NCBI RefSeq assembly: GCF_900116685.1
Contig: NZ_FPBL01000001.1
Coordinates: 310,001 to 374,000 of the forward strand
Length of the DNA: 64,000 nucleotides
Direction of reading: 5' to 3'
Source: Nitrosomonas eutropha
Lineage (GTDB): Bacteria > Pseudomonadota > Gammaproteobacteria > Burkholderiales > Nitrosomonadaceae
Below are positions 1 to 7,197 of the stretch, piece after piece. The notes beneath the pieces were generated by a model. It did not search any database. It was not told the DNA's origin and saw only the letters and a program-made list of their open reading frames with translations. A program made the position numbers and the translations under genes. Numbering within the stretch: the stretch's first letter is position 1; each line of letters begins with the position of its first letter.

Positions 1-152
1 TTCTGCCGATCCAGATCTACACCATGATCAAAATCTCCGTTACGCCCGAGGTTAACGCTATTTCCACATTATTCATGCTATTGACACTGGTGCTGATCAT
101 CATCGCTAATCGTCTGGATTCCGGCATCTTGCAGGGGGAAAAGAAATCGTGA
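1..152 (+). CDS. potC: Polyamine ABC transporter permease PotC, C-terminal end only
   Basis: Only the last 49 or so codons lie in the window, and the gene is cut by the left edge. The reading frame opens at base 3 and ends at the TGA at 150-152. The peptide has one hydrophobic segment (STLFMLLTLVLIIIAN) followed by a short charged tail, as at the end of PotC/PotI inner-membrane permeases of spermidine/putrescine importers. The stop overlaps the GTG start of the binding-protein gene by 4 bases (GTGA), so the two are translationally coupled. Identity rests mainly on the potD neighbour. Confidence 0.78.
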   Translation, partial: LPIQIYTMIKISVTPEVNAISTLFMLLTLVLIIIANRLDSGILQGEKKS

Positions 153-1258
153 AACTCAGCCGCAACCTGATTGCTCTCTTTTGCCTGCTGTGCATCACGC
201 TGACCGGCTGCACTTCCGGAGATCAGGTTGCGGGTGATTCATCCGGCAAAAATAGCAATATTCTGCGGCTGTTCAACTGGAATAACTACATCAGCCAGCA
301 AACAATCGAGCGCTTTGAGCAGACCTGCCAATGCCGGGTAACACAGGACTATTACTCAGATAACGAGGAACTGCTCGCCAAGCTGGCCGCTGGTGCAACC
401 GGCTATGACCTGCTCGTTCCAACCGGCGATGCCATGGATACCCTGATTCACCAAAGGGCACTAAGCGCGCTGGACAAATCGCAAATTCCTAACCTGAAAA
501 ATATTGACCCAGGCTATCTGGGTACTGTATTTGATCCGGATAATCGTTACTCCGTCCCCTATGCCTACACCACGACATTAATAGGATTTAACCGTGAGAA
601 ACTGGCCGAGCTAAATCTGCCTGCCAATAGCTGGGCGATCATCTTCGAGCCTGAGTATCTGGAAAAAATCAAGGGGCGTATCACCGTACTCGACAGCCAG
701 CGCGAACTGATGGCGGCCGCACTCAAATATCTGGGCTATTCCGCCAGCGATACTGATGAAAATCACTGGCAACAGGCAAAGGCGCTGATTATCCGGGCAA
801 AACCTTACTGGGCTGCTTTCAGCAACACCAGCTATATCCGCGAACTGGCGATTGGTAACCTGTGGGTGGCTCACGGATATTCAAATGATATGTATCAGGC
901 CGCACTGGATGCAAAAAAAACCGGCCGCCACTTTACCGTGGATTTCATCATTCCCCGTGAAGGTGCAGTACTGTCACTCGACAGCATGGTGCTCCATCAC
1001 AGTGGCCATCGTCCGGATCTGGCCCACCGCTTCATCAATTTCATGCTGGAAGGTGAAAACTCCGCCGAGCTGACCAACCTGACTGGTTCCGGCAACCCCA
1101 ATCTGGCTGCTCGACCCTACATCCACCCTGAAATCATCGCCAACCCTGCTATTTTCCCGGATACAGCACAACTGGCCCGGCTGGAAATGTTGCATGATAT
1201 CAACCACACACAACGCCGGCTGCTCAGCCGGATCTGGACAGAAATCAAATTGAGGTGA
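149..1258 (+). CDS. potD: Spermidine/putrescine-binding lipoprotein PotD
   Basis: This is a 369-residue extracytoplasmic substrate-binding protein of a polyamine ABC importer. The N-terminus is a lipoprotein signal ending in the lipobox LTGC, so Cys21 would be lipidated and the protein tethered in the periplasm. The mature part begins LRLFNWNNYIS, the typical first strand of PotD/PotF proteins, and contains the family-like LLVPTGDAMDTLI and SVPYAYTTTLIGFN stretches. Length matches the family (about 350-370 residues). The start is GTG, overlapping the potC stop by 4 bases. Polyamine specificity is a family inference; putrescine and spermidine cannot be told apart here. Confidence 0.9.
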   Translation: MKLSRNLIALFCLLCITLTGCTSGDQVAGDSSGKNSNILRLFNWNNYISQQTIERFEQTCQCRVTQDYYSDNEELLAKLAAGATGYDLLVPTGDAMDTLIHQRALSALDKSQIPNLKNIDPGYLGTVFDPDNRYSVPYAYTTTLIGFNREKLAELNLPANSWAIIFEPEYLEKIKGRITVLDSQRELMAAALKYLGYSASDTDENHWQQAKALIIRAKPYWAAFSNTSYIRELAIGNLWVAHGYSNDMYQAALDAKKTGRHFTVDFIIPREGAVLSLDSMVLHHSGHRPDLAHRFINFMLEGENSAELTNLTGSGNPNLAARPYIHPEIIANPAIFPDTAQLARLEMLHDINHTQRRLLSRIWTEIKLR

Positions 1259-1262
1259 AAAC

Positions 1263-1571
1263 ATGAGCTATTATCAACACCACGTTTTCTTTTGCGTTAA
1301 CCAACGTGACAACGGTGAACGCTGCTGTAATGATCACCACGCTCAGGCAATGCGCGATTACGCCAAGGCGCGCATCAAGGAACTCAAATTAAGCGGCAAA
1401 GGGAAAGTACGCATCAACAACGCGGGCTGTCTCGATCGTTGCAGCGAAGGCCCGGTTATGGTCGTCTACCCGGAAGAGATCTGGTATACCTACGTCGATC
1501 AGGAAGATATTGACGAAATCATCGAATCCCATTTGAAAAATGGACAAATCGTCGAACGCCTGAAAATCTGA
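1263..1571 (+). CDS. Small thioredoxin-fold [2Fe-2S] ferredoxin
   Basis: This 102-residue protein belongs to the thioredoxin-like [2Fe-2S] ferredoxin family. Likely cluster ligands are Cys11, Cys21 or Cys22, Cys56 and Cys60 (AGCLDRC plus the N-terminal FFCVNQ), spaced as in that family. It is a soluble cytoplasmic electron carrier whose partner is unknown. It starts 4 bases after potD with a good ribosome binding site (TTGAGGTG), so it may be co-transcribed with the polyamine importer, although no functional link is known. Cys21 and Cys22 are adjacent and only one is needed as a ligand. Confidence 0.85.
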   Translation: MSYYQHHVFFCVNQRDNGERCCNDHHAQAMRDYAKARIKELKLSGKGKVRINNAGCLDRCSEGPVMVVYPEEIWYTYVDQEDIDEIIESHLKNGQIVERLKI

Positions 1572-1618
1572 TCACCTCTTATCCAGAAATAACAAACCCT
1601 GCAAAAATCACTCCGCTA

Positions 1619-3226
1619 TCACGGTAATAACGGCAAACCCAGTTCTTTCAGAAAGGTATTGTGCTTGTTTTTTGCCTGCGCAATCTCCTGCTCAATGTCC
1701 ATCAATTGCTCGTGAGTGGCTGCCAGATCCTCTTCCTTCTCAGCCTCCGCCGTGCTCACGTACCGCGAGATGTTGAGGTTGAAATCGTTCTTCTCGATTT
1801 CTTCCATGCCCACCCGACGAGAATAACGTTCTTCTTCCTTGCGGAACTGATACGTGTTGATAATCTTGTCGATATGCTCGGGCAGCAGCCGGTTTTGCCG
1901 CTTGCCTTTCTCAAAGTACTCGGCTGCGTTGATAAACAGTACATCATCCGGCTTCTTGCACTTCTTCAGCACCAGAATACACACTGGAATGCCAGTGGAG
2001 AAAAACAGGTTGGCAGGCAGGCCGATCACTGTGTCGATATAGCCATCTTTCAGCAATTTGGTACGGATACGCTCTTCCGCACCACCACGGAACAGCACGC
2101 CGTGAGGCAGGATGATGGCCATCACACCGTCTTGCTTCAGGTAGTGAAAGCCGTGCAGCAGAAAGGCGAAATCAGCAGCAGACTTGGGTGCCAGACCATA
2201 ATTCTTGAAGCGCATATCCTCGCCCAGCGCCTCGGTCGGCTCCCAGCGATAGCTGAACGGCGGATTAGCCACTACCGCGTCGAACTTCGGCATCTTGGCC
2301 GGGTTCATTTCGCGCAGGCTGTCCCATTCGTTGGTCAGCGTGTCGCCGTGGTAGATCTCGAACTCGGAATCTTTCACTCCGTGCAGCAGCATATTCATGC
2401 GCGCCAGGTTGTAGGTGGTGATGTTTTTCTCCTGCCCCACGATTCTGCCGATGCCGTGTGACCCCATGCGGTGACGCACATTGAGCAGCAAGGAGCCGGA
2501 ACCGCAGGCAAAGTCGAACACACTGTCCAAATGCTTTCTTGGCCCGGTTTTAGGCTCCTGACTGTCCAGCGTGACGATACCCGAGAGGATGCTGGAAATC
2601 TGCTGCGGGGTGTAAAACTCGCCCGCCTTCTTGCCACTACCCGCTGCAAACTGACCGATCAGGTATTCATAGGCATCACCCAGCGTATCTTTGTCGGTAG
2701 AGAATTTTTCCAGACCATCGGCAATCGCCTTGATGACGGTGCAAAGCGTGGCGTTTTGCGCCGCGTAGCCCTTACCCAGCTTTTCCGAATTCAGGTTGAT
2801 CTCGGAGAACAAGCCGCCAAAGGTGCTGGCAAAAGATTCGTTCTCGATGTAATCAAAACCTCTTTGCAGGGTGTGGAGCAACTCTCCGTTTTGCGTGCGC
2901 GCCATCTCGGCAATACTGCTCCACAAGTAGACGGGCTGGATTACATAGTGCGTTTTGCGGCGCATCTGTTTTTCAAACTCTGCGGTGTCATCAGTGTTTT
3001 GTGTGTACCACACTGCCAGCGGCGCGCGGCGCTCGCCTGCGTCCAGCTTGGGGTAGTCCGAGCCCAGCTCCTTTTGCGCAGCCGCCTCGTAGTTGTCAGA
3101 CAGATAGCGCAGGAACAGGAAGGAGAGCATGTAATCACGGAAGTCGTCCGCGTTCATCGCCCCGCGCAAGGTGTCAGCAATGCCCCAGAGGGTGGTGCCC
3201 AGTTGTTTTTGATCTTGTTCGGTCAT
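1619..3226 (-). CDS. hsdM: Type I restriction-modification system methyltransferase subunit HsdM
   Basis: This 535-residue N6-adenine DNA methyltransferase is the last gene of the hsd operon. It carries an N-terminal HsdM helical domain (about residues 5-150), the GEFYTP motif (202-207), the SAM-binding motif FDFACGSGS (237-245) and the catalytic NPPF motif (321-324). With HsdS it methylates host sites, and with HsdR added it forms the restriction complex. The ATG at 3226 has an AGGAA ribosome binding site and overlaps the stop of the prrC-like gene by 4 bases. Length and motifs are those of an intact enzyme. Confidence 0.97.
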   Translation of the reverse strand: MTEQDQKQLGTTLWGIADTLRGAMNADDFRDYMLSFLFLRYLSDNYEAAAQKELGSDYPKLDAGERRAPLAVWYTQNTDDTAEFEKQMRRKTHYVIQPVYLWSSIAEMARTQNGELLHTLQRGFDYIENESFASTFGGLFSEINLNSEKLGKGYAAQNATLCTVIKAIADGLEKFSTDKDTLGDAYEYLIGQFAAGSGKKAGEFYTPQQISSILSGIVTLDSQEPKTGPRKHLDSVFDFACGSGSLLLNVRHRMGSHGIGRIVGQEKNITTYNLARMNMLLHGVKDSEFEIYHGDTLTNEWDSLREMNPAKMPKFDAVVANPPFSYRWEPTEALGEDMRFKNYGLAPKSAADFAFLLHGFHYLKQDGVMAIILPHGVLFRGGAEERIRTKLLKDGYIDTVIGLPANLFFSTGIPVCILVLKKCKKPDDVLFINAAEYFEKGKRQNRLLPEHIDKIINTYQFRKEEERYSRRVGMEEIEKNDFNLNISRYVSTAEAEKEEDLAATHEQLMDIEQEIAQAKNKHNTFLKELGLPLLP

Positions 3227-4359
3227 GGTGTCGTTTCCTGTTCTTGCGTTGCGGGCATCAGCTCTGGGTTAAAGGGATAGAACTCCAGAAAATCCGCCAG
3301 TATCTTTTCGAAGTGCGCCTTGTTCTCAGGCAGCATCTCCACCGGGTCATAGAACGAATAATTGCCGTGGCTCAGAATGTTGACGAGCCGCCCGTAGAGG
3401 GTGTCGTCCTGGTCGTCATCCTGCTGCTTGATGCATACGGTGAACTTCTTGTGGCCGTGAAAAATGGATGATTTCTCCAGCAGACTGCGCAAGGCATTGA
3501 AGTGGTGTGTGTAAATCTCACCCGCTTCCTTGGCCCGCCAAATCTCCTGTAGCAGCGTCAAGTGGTGGAAGAACGGCGTGTCCCCAGTATAAGAGAGGTG
3601 ATACTCGCCCGTCTTGCGGGTATGAGACAGGAAATGCGGCGCGAACTTCTTGTGGGCAATCTCCCGCAGCTCATTCCACAGCACGTTAAAGAACAGCGTG
3701 TGGTGCGATGAAATGATGGTTTTGATCGCGTGATCTTTTCGCCGCAAGAATTGCGCCAAATGGCTGCCCACCGCGATAGCGTTGTGCTCGTCCAGCGAGG
3801 TTATGGGGTCGTCGATGTAGATGTACTTCACCCACTGATAAGCTTCCGCGCCGTCCATCGCGAGCTGGACGATGGCCAGAAAGAAGCACCAGATGAACAG
3901 ATTCTCTTCGCCGCGTGAGACTTTGATGTCATCCACGGCCTGTATTAACTCCCCCACCTGCGCATCGCGCGAGAAGTGTATCGTCCAATCGTTGTAGTCG
4001 ATGCTGAAATCAAAATCGGCATAACGGTGCAAGAAGGGACGGATACGATTTTCCATCTCCATCGTTTCCAGCCCTACAAAAAAACGGGACGTGGCATTCA
4101 TTTTCAGCACCCGCGCGCTGTCACCTTCCAGATCGTTGTCCCAAGTGAACAGGTCTTCGGTAAAGGCGTTGAAATACAGCGTGTCGCGTGTGGCGTCCTC
4201 GCCTTCGCCATGCTTGCCGACATCCTTGAACGCCATCGACAGCCGCGTCTTGCCGGTGCCGTTGTAGGCGTACAGCAGGACGAACTTCTTTTCTTCCAGC
4301 TCGGTGCGCAAGTGCTGCGCGAGGGCTGACAAATCTGCAAAGGTGTTAGTCGCCGCCAT
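3223..4359 (-). CDS. prrC: PrrC-type anticodon nuclease (latent tRNA-cleaving toxin)
   Basis: This 378-residue protein matches E. coli PrrC in architecture and motifs. The ABC-type ATPase part has Walker A YNGTGKT (32-38), a family-typical NAFTEDLF...WDND stretch (64-76), a signature-like KVSRGEEN (146-153) and Walker B YIYIDDPITSLD (179-190). In the C-terminal ACNase part the R-x3-E pair Arg291/Glu295 and His331 (ILSHGN) align, from memory, with the catalytic triad Arg320/Glu324/His356 of E. coli PrrC. PrrC is known to cleave tRNA-Lys at the anticodon when a phage peptide disturbs the type I complex that silences it. Its place inside the hsd operon fits this. The target tRNA here is unknown. 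It overlaps rhuM by 14 bases and hsdM by 4. Confidence 0.88.
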   Translation of the reverse strand: MAATNTFADLSALAQHLRTELEEKKFVLLYAYNGTGKTRLSMAFKDVGKHGEGEDATRDTLYFNAFTEDLFTWDNDLEGDSARVLKMNATSRFFVGLETMEMENRIRPFLHRYADFDFSIDYNDWTIHFSRDAQVGELIQAVDDIKVSRGEENLFIWCFFLAIVQLAMDGAEAYQWVKYIYIDDPITSLDEHNAIAVGSHLAQFLRRKDHAIKTIISSHHTLFFNVLWNELREIAHKKFAPHFLSHTRKTGEYHLSYTGDTPFFHHLTLLQEIWRAKEAGEIYTHHFNALRSLLEKSSIFHGHKKFTVCIKQQDDDQDDTLYGRLVNILSHGNYSFYDPVEMLPENKAHFEKILADFLEFYPFNPELMPATQEQETTP

Positions 4360-5362
4360 GACGAACCCCTTTGCGGCGTTTGATTTTGTGCTCCAGTGCT
4401 TTCAGCTCGGACTCGTCTTGCGCGTCGGCGGCGGCGGCTTCGCGGGTTTTGCGTTGCTGGTCGTAATCCTGATACCAGTGGCTGACTTGCTGTTCCATGC
4501 GGGCGTGACTGACGGAGCCCGCCCCTGCCAGCAAAGGGAACCCATTGGCGCTGATGATTTGCCCGATGTTATCGCGCCAGAAACTCATGCTGGTGATGGT
4601 TTGCCTCTTGGCGCGCAGCTCGGCGGTTTCCAGAAAGATCACCACCAGACGATTGAGGGTGTCGATTTCGTCCTCAAGCAGGTAATTCTTGGCCACCACG
4701 ATGTCTTGCTTGCGTACTTGGCCGCCTTTCCAGGTGAGCAAACCAAAATGGACATCGGCAGGGTTGGCGCGGGCGAGGACAATTTCAGCAGCGGTGTGCC
4801 CAGTCACCGCATACAGCAACAGGTTTTGCACCGTGGCAAAAAATTGCTGGGTGGCTTGATCGGTTTTATCGTAATCGGCGGCCAGGGCAAACAGATCACG
4901 CACTTTTTGGTAGAAGCGTTTTTCTGAGGCGCGTATATCGCGAATACGCGCCAGCATCTCATCGAAATAGTCCGGGCGACCATCGGGGTTCTTCAGGCGT
5001 TCGTCGTCCATGGCGAAGCCCTTGAGCAGGTACTCCGCAAGCACGGTAGATGCCCAGCGACGGAACTGCACGCCGCGCTTTGATCGTACGCGGTAGCCCA
5101 CGGCCAAAATGGCGTCGAGATTGTAATGCGCCACTTGGTAGTTCTTGCCATCAGAGGCAGTTGTCAACCATTGGTTGACAACTGCCTCTGATGGCAGCTC
5201 GCCATCGAGAAAAATCGCCTTGAGGTGTTTAGCGATATTCTGCTTGCTGGTTTGAAACAGCTCGGCCATTTCCAGCTGGCTGAGCCATACCGTCTGGCCA
5301 TCGGCGCGCAGTTGAATATGGCTTTGCCCGTCTTCGCTGGTGTAGAGGATGAGGCCGCTCAT
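4346..5362 (-). CDS. RhuM-family protein
   Basis: This 338-residue RhuM-family protein takes its name from rhuM of a Salmonella pathogenicity island; its biochemical role is unknown. The N-terminal region holds the family hallmark, an LTTASDGKNY stretch (66-75) followed by HYNLDAILAVGYRVRS (79-94), and KRGVQFRRW follows. Residues about 26-50 (VWLSQLEMAELFQTSKQNI) look like a helix-turn-helix, so DNA binding is plausible. The C-terminal part is helical and charged. It overlaps hsdS by 4 bases and prrC by 14, so it is translated as part of the hsd operon. RhuM genes are often seen within type I restriction loci. A perfect palindrome lies inside its coding sequence. Confidence 0.88.
   Translation of the reverse strand: MSGLILYTSEDGQSHIQLRADGQTVWLSQLEMAELFQTSKQNIAKHLKAIFLDGELPSEAVVNQWLTTASDGKNYQVAHYNLDAILAVGYRVRSKRGVQFRRWASTVLAEYLLKGFAMDDERLKNPDGRPDYFDEMLARIRDIRASEKRFYQKVRDLFALAADYDKTDQATQQFFATVQNLLLYAVTGHTAAEIVLARANPADVHFGLLTWKGGQVRKQDIVVAKNYLLEDEIDTLNRLVVIFLETAELRAKRQTITSMSFWRDNIGQIISANGFPLLAGAGSVSHARMEQQVSHWYQDYDQQRKTREAAAADAQDESELKALEHKIKRRKGVRHGGD
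5146..5196. repeat. Perfect 25-bp inverted repeat inside rhuM
   Basis: Arms 5146-5170 and 5172-5196 are exact reverse complements with a single base (5171) between them. The repeat falls in codons 56-73 of rhuM, in the family-conserved stretch. No T-run follows on either strand, so it is not an ordinary terminator. It could form a very stable hairpin in the operon mRNA between hsdS and prrC/hsdM. Confidence 0.95.
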
Positions 5363-6558
5363 GCCGCAACCTCACCCTGTGTGGGGAAAAGCTGCTGCAT
5401 CAGGCCTTTTTTGTGGGTTTTGAGCGCGGAAAGCCTTTCCGATTGGTTATTGATGAGATCGTCAATAGAGAGCAGGCAGCGTGCAATCGCTGCTTGTTCT
5501 TCAACATTTATTGGCGAATGAAATTCCAAGTTATCGAATTCCTTCTGGCCCAGTGTCTTGTTCCTGCCAGCTCCGCCAGGAGACGCTATTCCAAGAAGTT
5601 CCTTGCCCTTATTGGTCAAGAAAAAATATTTGATGAAATCAACATCAGACTTGCGTTCGACAGGCTTATACATGGGGAACCGATGAGAGGCGATCATTCC
5701 TCTTTCTGCCGGCGAAGTTACTGCAACAGCTTGCTCCCAAGCGAACACGATATTCAGCACAAAGGCGTTTTCTTCGACTTTAAAAACACGCTTGCCGCCA
5801 AGCGCCTTTCCCAGCACGGGTTCTTTGTGAAATATTCCTTTGCCGTGTGAGCGTATACCAATCTCTCGATATACTTCTTTGACCTCAACGTTTAACGGGG
5901 TTGCCGACCTGACAAGCAGGTTGGATATCTTTCGTTTTTGCCACTCCCCCGTATTCCGAAACTCAGGAAAACGCAGCTTGGGCAGGGTTTTGCCTTCGGT
6001 GGGGAAAAGCTGCTGCATCAGCCCTTTTTTGTGAGTCTTGAGTACGGCGAGCTTTTTTGTTTCCAGCGCAATCAGTCCATCGAGGGAGCCGAGGCAATCA
6101 GCGATTTTCTGTTGCTCAATTACTTCGGGCACTGCAACTTCAATCTTTGCAATATTGGCTTTAGAAAGACTCGGGACGCCGCCCGCCTCGTTATGATCAA
6201 GCCAGTTGATATTCTGAAATATTGCATAGATAAATTTTGGCAAACAGCTTCTAAAAGAGTGCATGTAGAAAAGGGTGTCCACCGTCCAAAACTTTCCTGA
6301 GAGAAATATCGGTTTATCAATGGTTCCCTTTCTTCCAATGCAAACGCTTTCGCCATCATATAAATAACCATCGACCGAAAGCATGTAACCACCTGAACCA
6401 TAGACAGGGACATCTCCACTGGACAAATGCTTATAGTCTTTGCCATTCCCAATAACAAACAGTTCATCGAAAGGCTTAACTTCCCACTCCCCCGCATCCC
6501 GAAATTCGGGGAAGCGCAGTTTGGGCAATAAGGCGCGTTTTTTAGCTGATGACGGCAC
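5359..6558 (-). CDS. hsdS: Type I restriction-modification specificity subunit HsdS
   Basis: This 399-residue specificity subunit recognises the bipartite DNA target for both methylation and restriction. It is built as two target-recognition domains (about residues 15-160 and 205-360), each introduced by an LPKLRFPEFR...GEW motif and followed by a helical spacer ending in LKTHKKGLMQQLFPT. The GTG at 6558 is preferred because TTGAGGA lies 8 bases upstream; a TTG at 6573 would sit inside that ribosome binding site. The 3' end overlaps rhuM by 4 bases. The target sequence cannot be read from the protein. Confidence 0.95.
   Translation of the reverse strand: MPSSAKKRALLPKLRFPEFRDAGEWEVKPFDELFVIGNGKDYKHLSSGDVPVYGSGGYMLSVDGYLYDGESVCIGRKGTIDKPIFLSGKFWTVDTLFYMHSFRSCLPKFIYAIFQNINWLDHNEAGGVPSLSKANIAKIEVAVPEVIEQQKIADCLGSLDGLIALETKKLAVLKTHKKGLMQQLFPTEGKTLPKLRFPEFRNTGEWQKRKISNLLVRSATPLNVEVKEVYREIGIRSHGKGIFHKEPVLGKALGGKRVFKVEENAFVLNIVFAWEQAVAVTSPAERGMIASHRFPMYKPVERKSDVDFIKYFFLTNKGKELLGIASPGGAGRNKTLGQKEFDNLEFHSPINVEEQAAIARCLLSIDDLINNQSERLSALKTHKKGLMQQLFPTQGEVAA
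5383..6042 (-). repeat. Direct repeats bounding the two HsdS half-domains
   Basis: Copies at 5383-5424 and 6001-6042 (42 bp, 39 identical) encode the repeated spacer end. A second, weaker pair at 5941-5985 and 6484-6528 (45 bp, about 37 identical) encodes the repeated start of each recognition domain. Such repeats are typical of HsdS and allow recognition domains to be exchanged by recombination. Confidence 0.85.
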
Positions 6559-6559
6559 G

Positions 6560-7165
6560 CTATAAATCCTCAACCCTGAATTCGCTATAGCCTTCGTAGT
6601 AATAGCTGATGTCGATGCCCTTCATGAACAATGCACGGTCGTTGATTTTTTCAGTCAGAGCGGCTTTTAGCAGGTGTTTAATTTCCACATCTTTCACCAC
6701 ACTGCGCTCCATAGCCGAAAGATACTCGGCCTTGTCCACGGCATTCCAGTCAATCACATGATGGATTTCATTTTTGAGTATCAAATCCAGCCAGATGCGC
6801 GTCGCGCGGCCATTCCCTTCACGAAAGGGGTGAGCAACATTCATTTCTACATATTTTTCAATAATTTGCTCAAAAGTTTGTTGCGGCATGGCACTGATGT
6901 GCTCCAGGGATTGCGACAAGTACATGAGTGGCACAAAACGAAAGCTGCCTTTGGCGATATTGACATCACGGAGCTTCCCCGCAAATTCATAAATATCATC
7001 AAACAAGTAGGCATGAATCTGTGTAAGCCCTGTGAAAGTGCCAATTTCCATGCGATCCATGTCACCACTTTCAAATAGCTGCCTGGCTTTTTGTTTGCTA
7101 ATTTTTTCTTCGGCTTTATTCAGCTCAATTTGGTGGGTGATGTTTAATTTGTTTGGCAACACCAT
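6560..7165 (-). CDS. fic: Fic-family protein AMP-transferase with C-terminal inhibitory motif
   Basis: This 201-residue Fic protein carries the active-site motif HPFREGNGR (112-120), with catalytic His112. Fic enzymes transfer AMP from ATP to hydroxyl groups of target proteins. At the C-terminus, SYYYEG (187-192) fits the autoinhibitory (S/T)xxxE(G/N) motif of class III Fic proteins such as the Neisseria enzyme, with Glu191 the expected blocking residue. The protein should therefore be kept inactive until rearranged. It lies 32 bases after hsdR, with AGGGG upstream of its ATG, and ends 1 base before the preferred hsdS start. The target protein is unknown; operon partners or gyrase/topoisomerase IV are possibilities by analogy. 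Confidence 0.93.
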   Translation of the reverse strand: MVLPNKLNITHQIELNKAEEKISKQKARQLFESGDMDRMEIGTFTGLTQIHAYLFDDIYEFAGKLRDVNIAKGSFRFVPLMYLSQSLEHISAMPQQTFEQIIEKYVEMNVAHPFREGNGRATRIWLDLILKNEIHHVIDWNAVDKAEYLSAMERSVVKDVEIKHLLKAALTEKINDRALFMKGIDISYYYEGYSEFRVEDL

Positions 7166-7197
7166 GTTATGTACCCCTGATCTGTGTGTGCAACCAA

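Noticed and set aside
1661-2461. Long plus-strand open frame (266 codons) over hsdM
   Set aside because: It is antisense to a gene with clear methyltransferase motifs and shows no recognisable domain.
2471-3280. Plus-strand open frame of 269 codons
   Set aside because: It is the reverse of hsdM coding DNA and has no motif.
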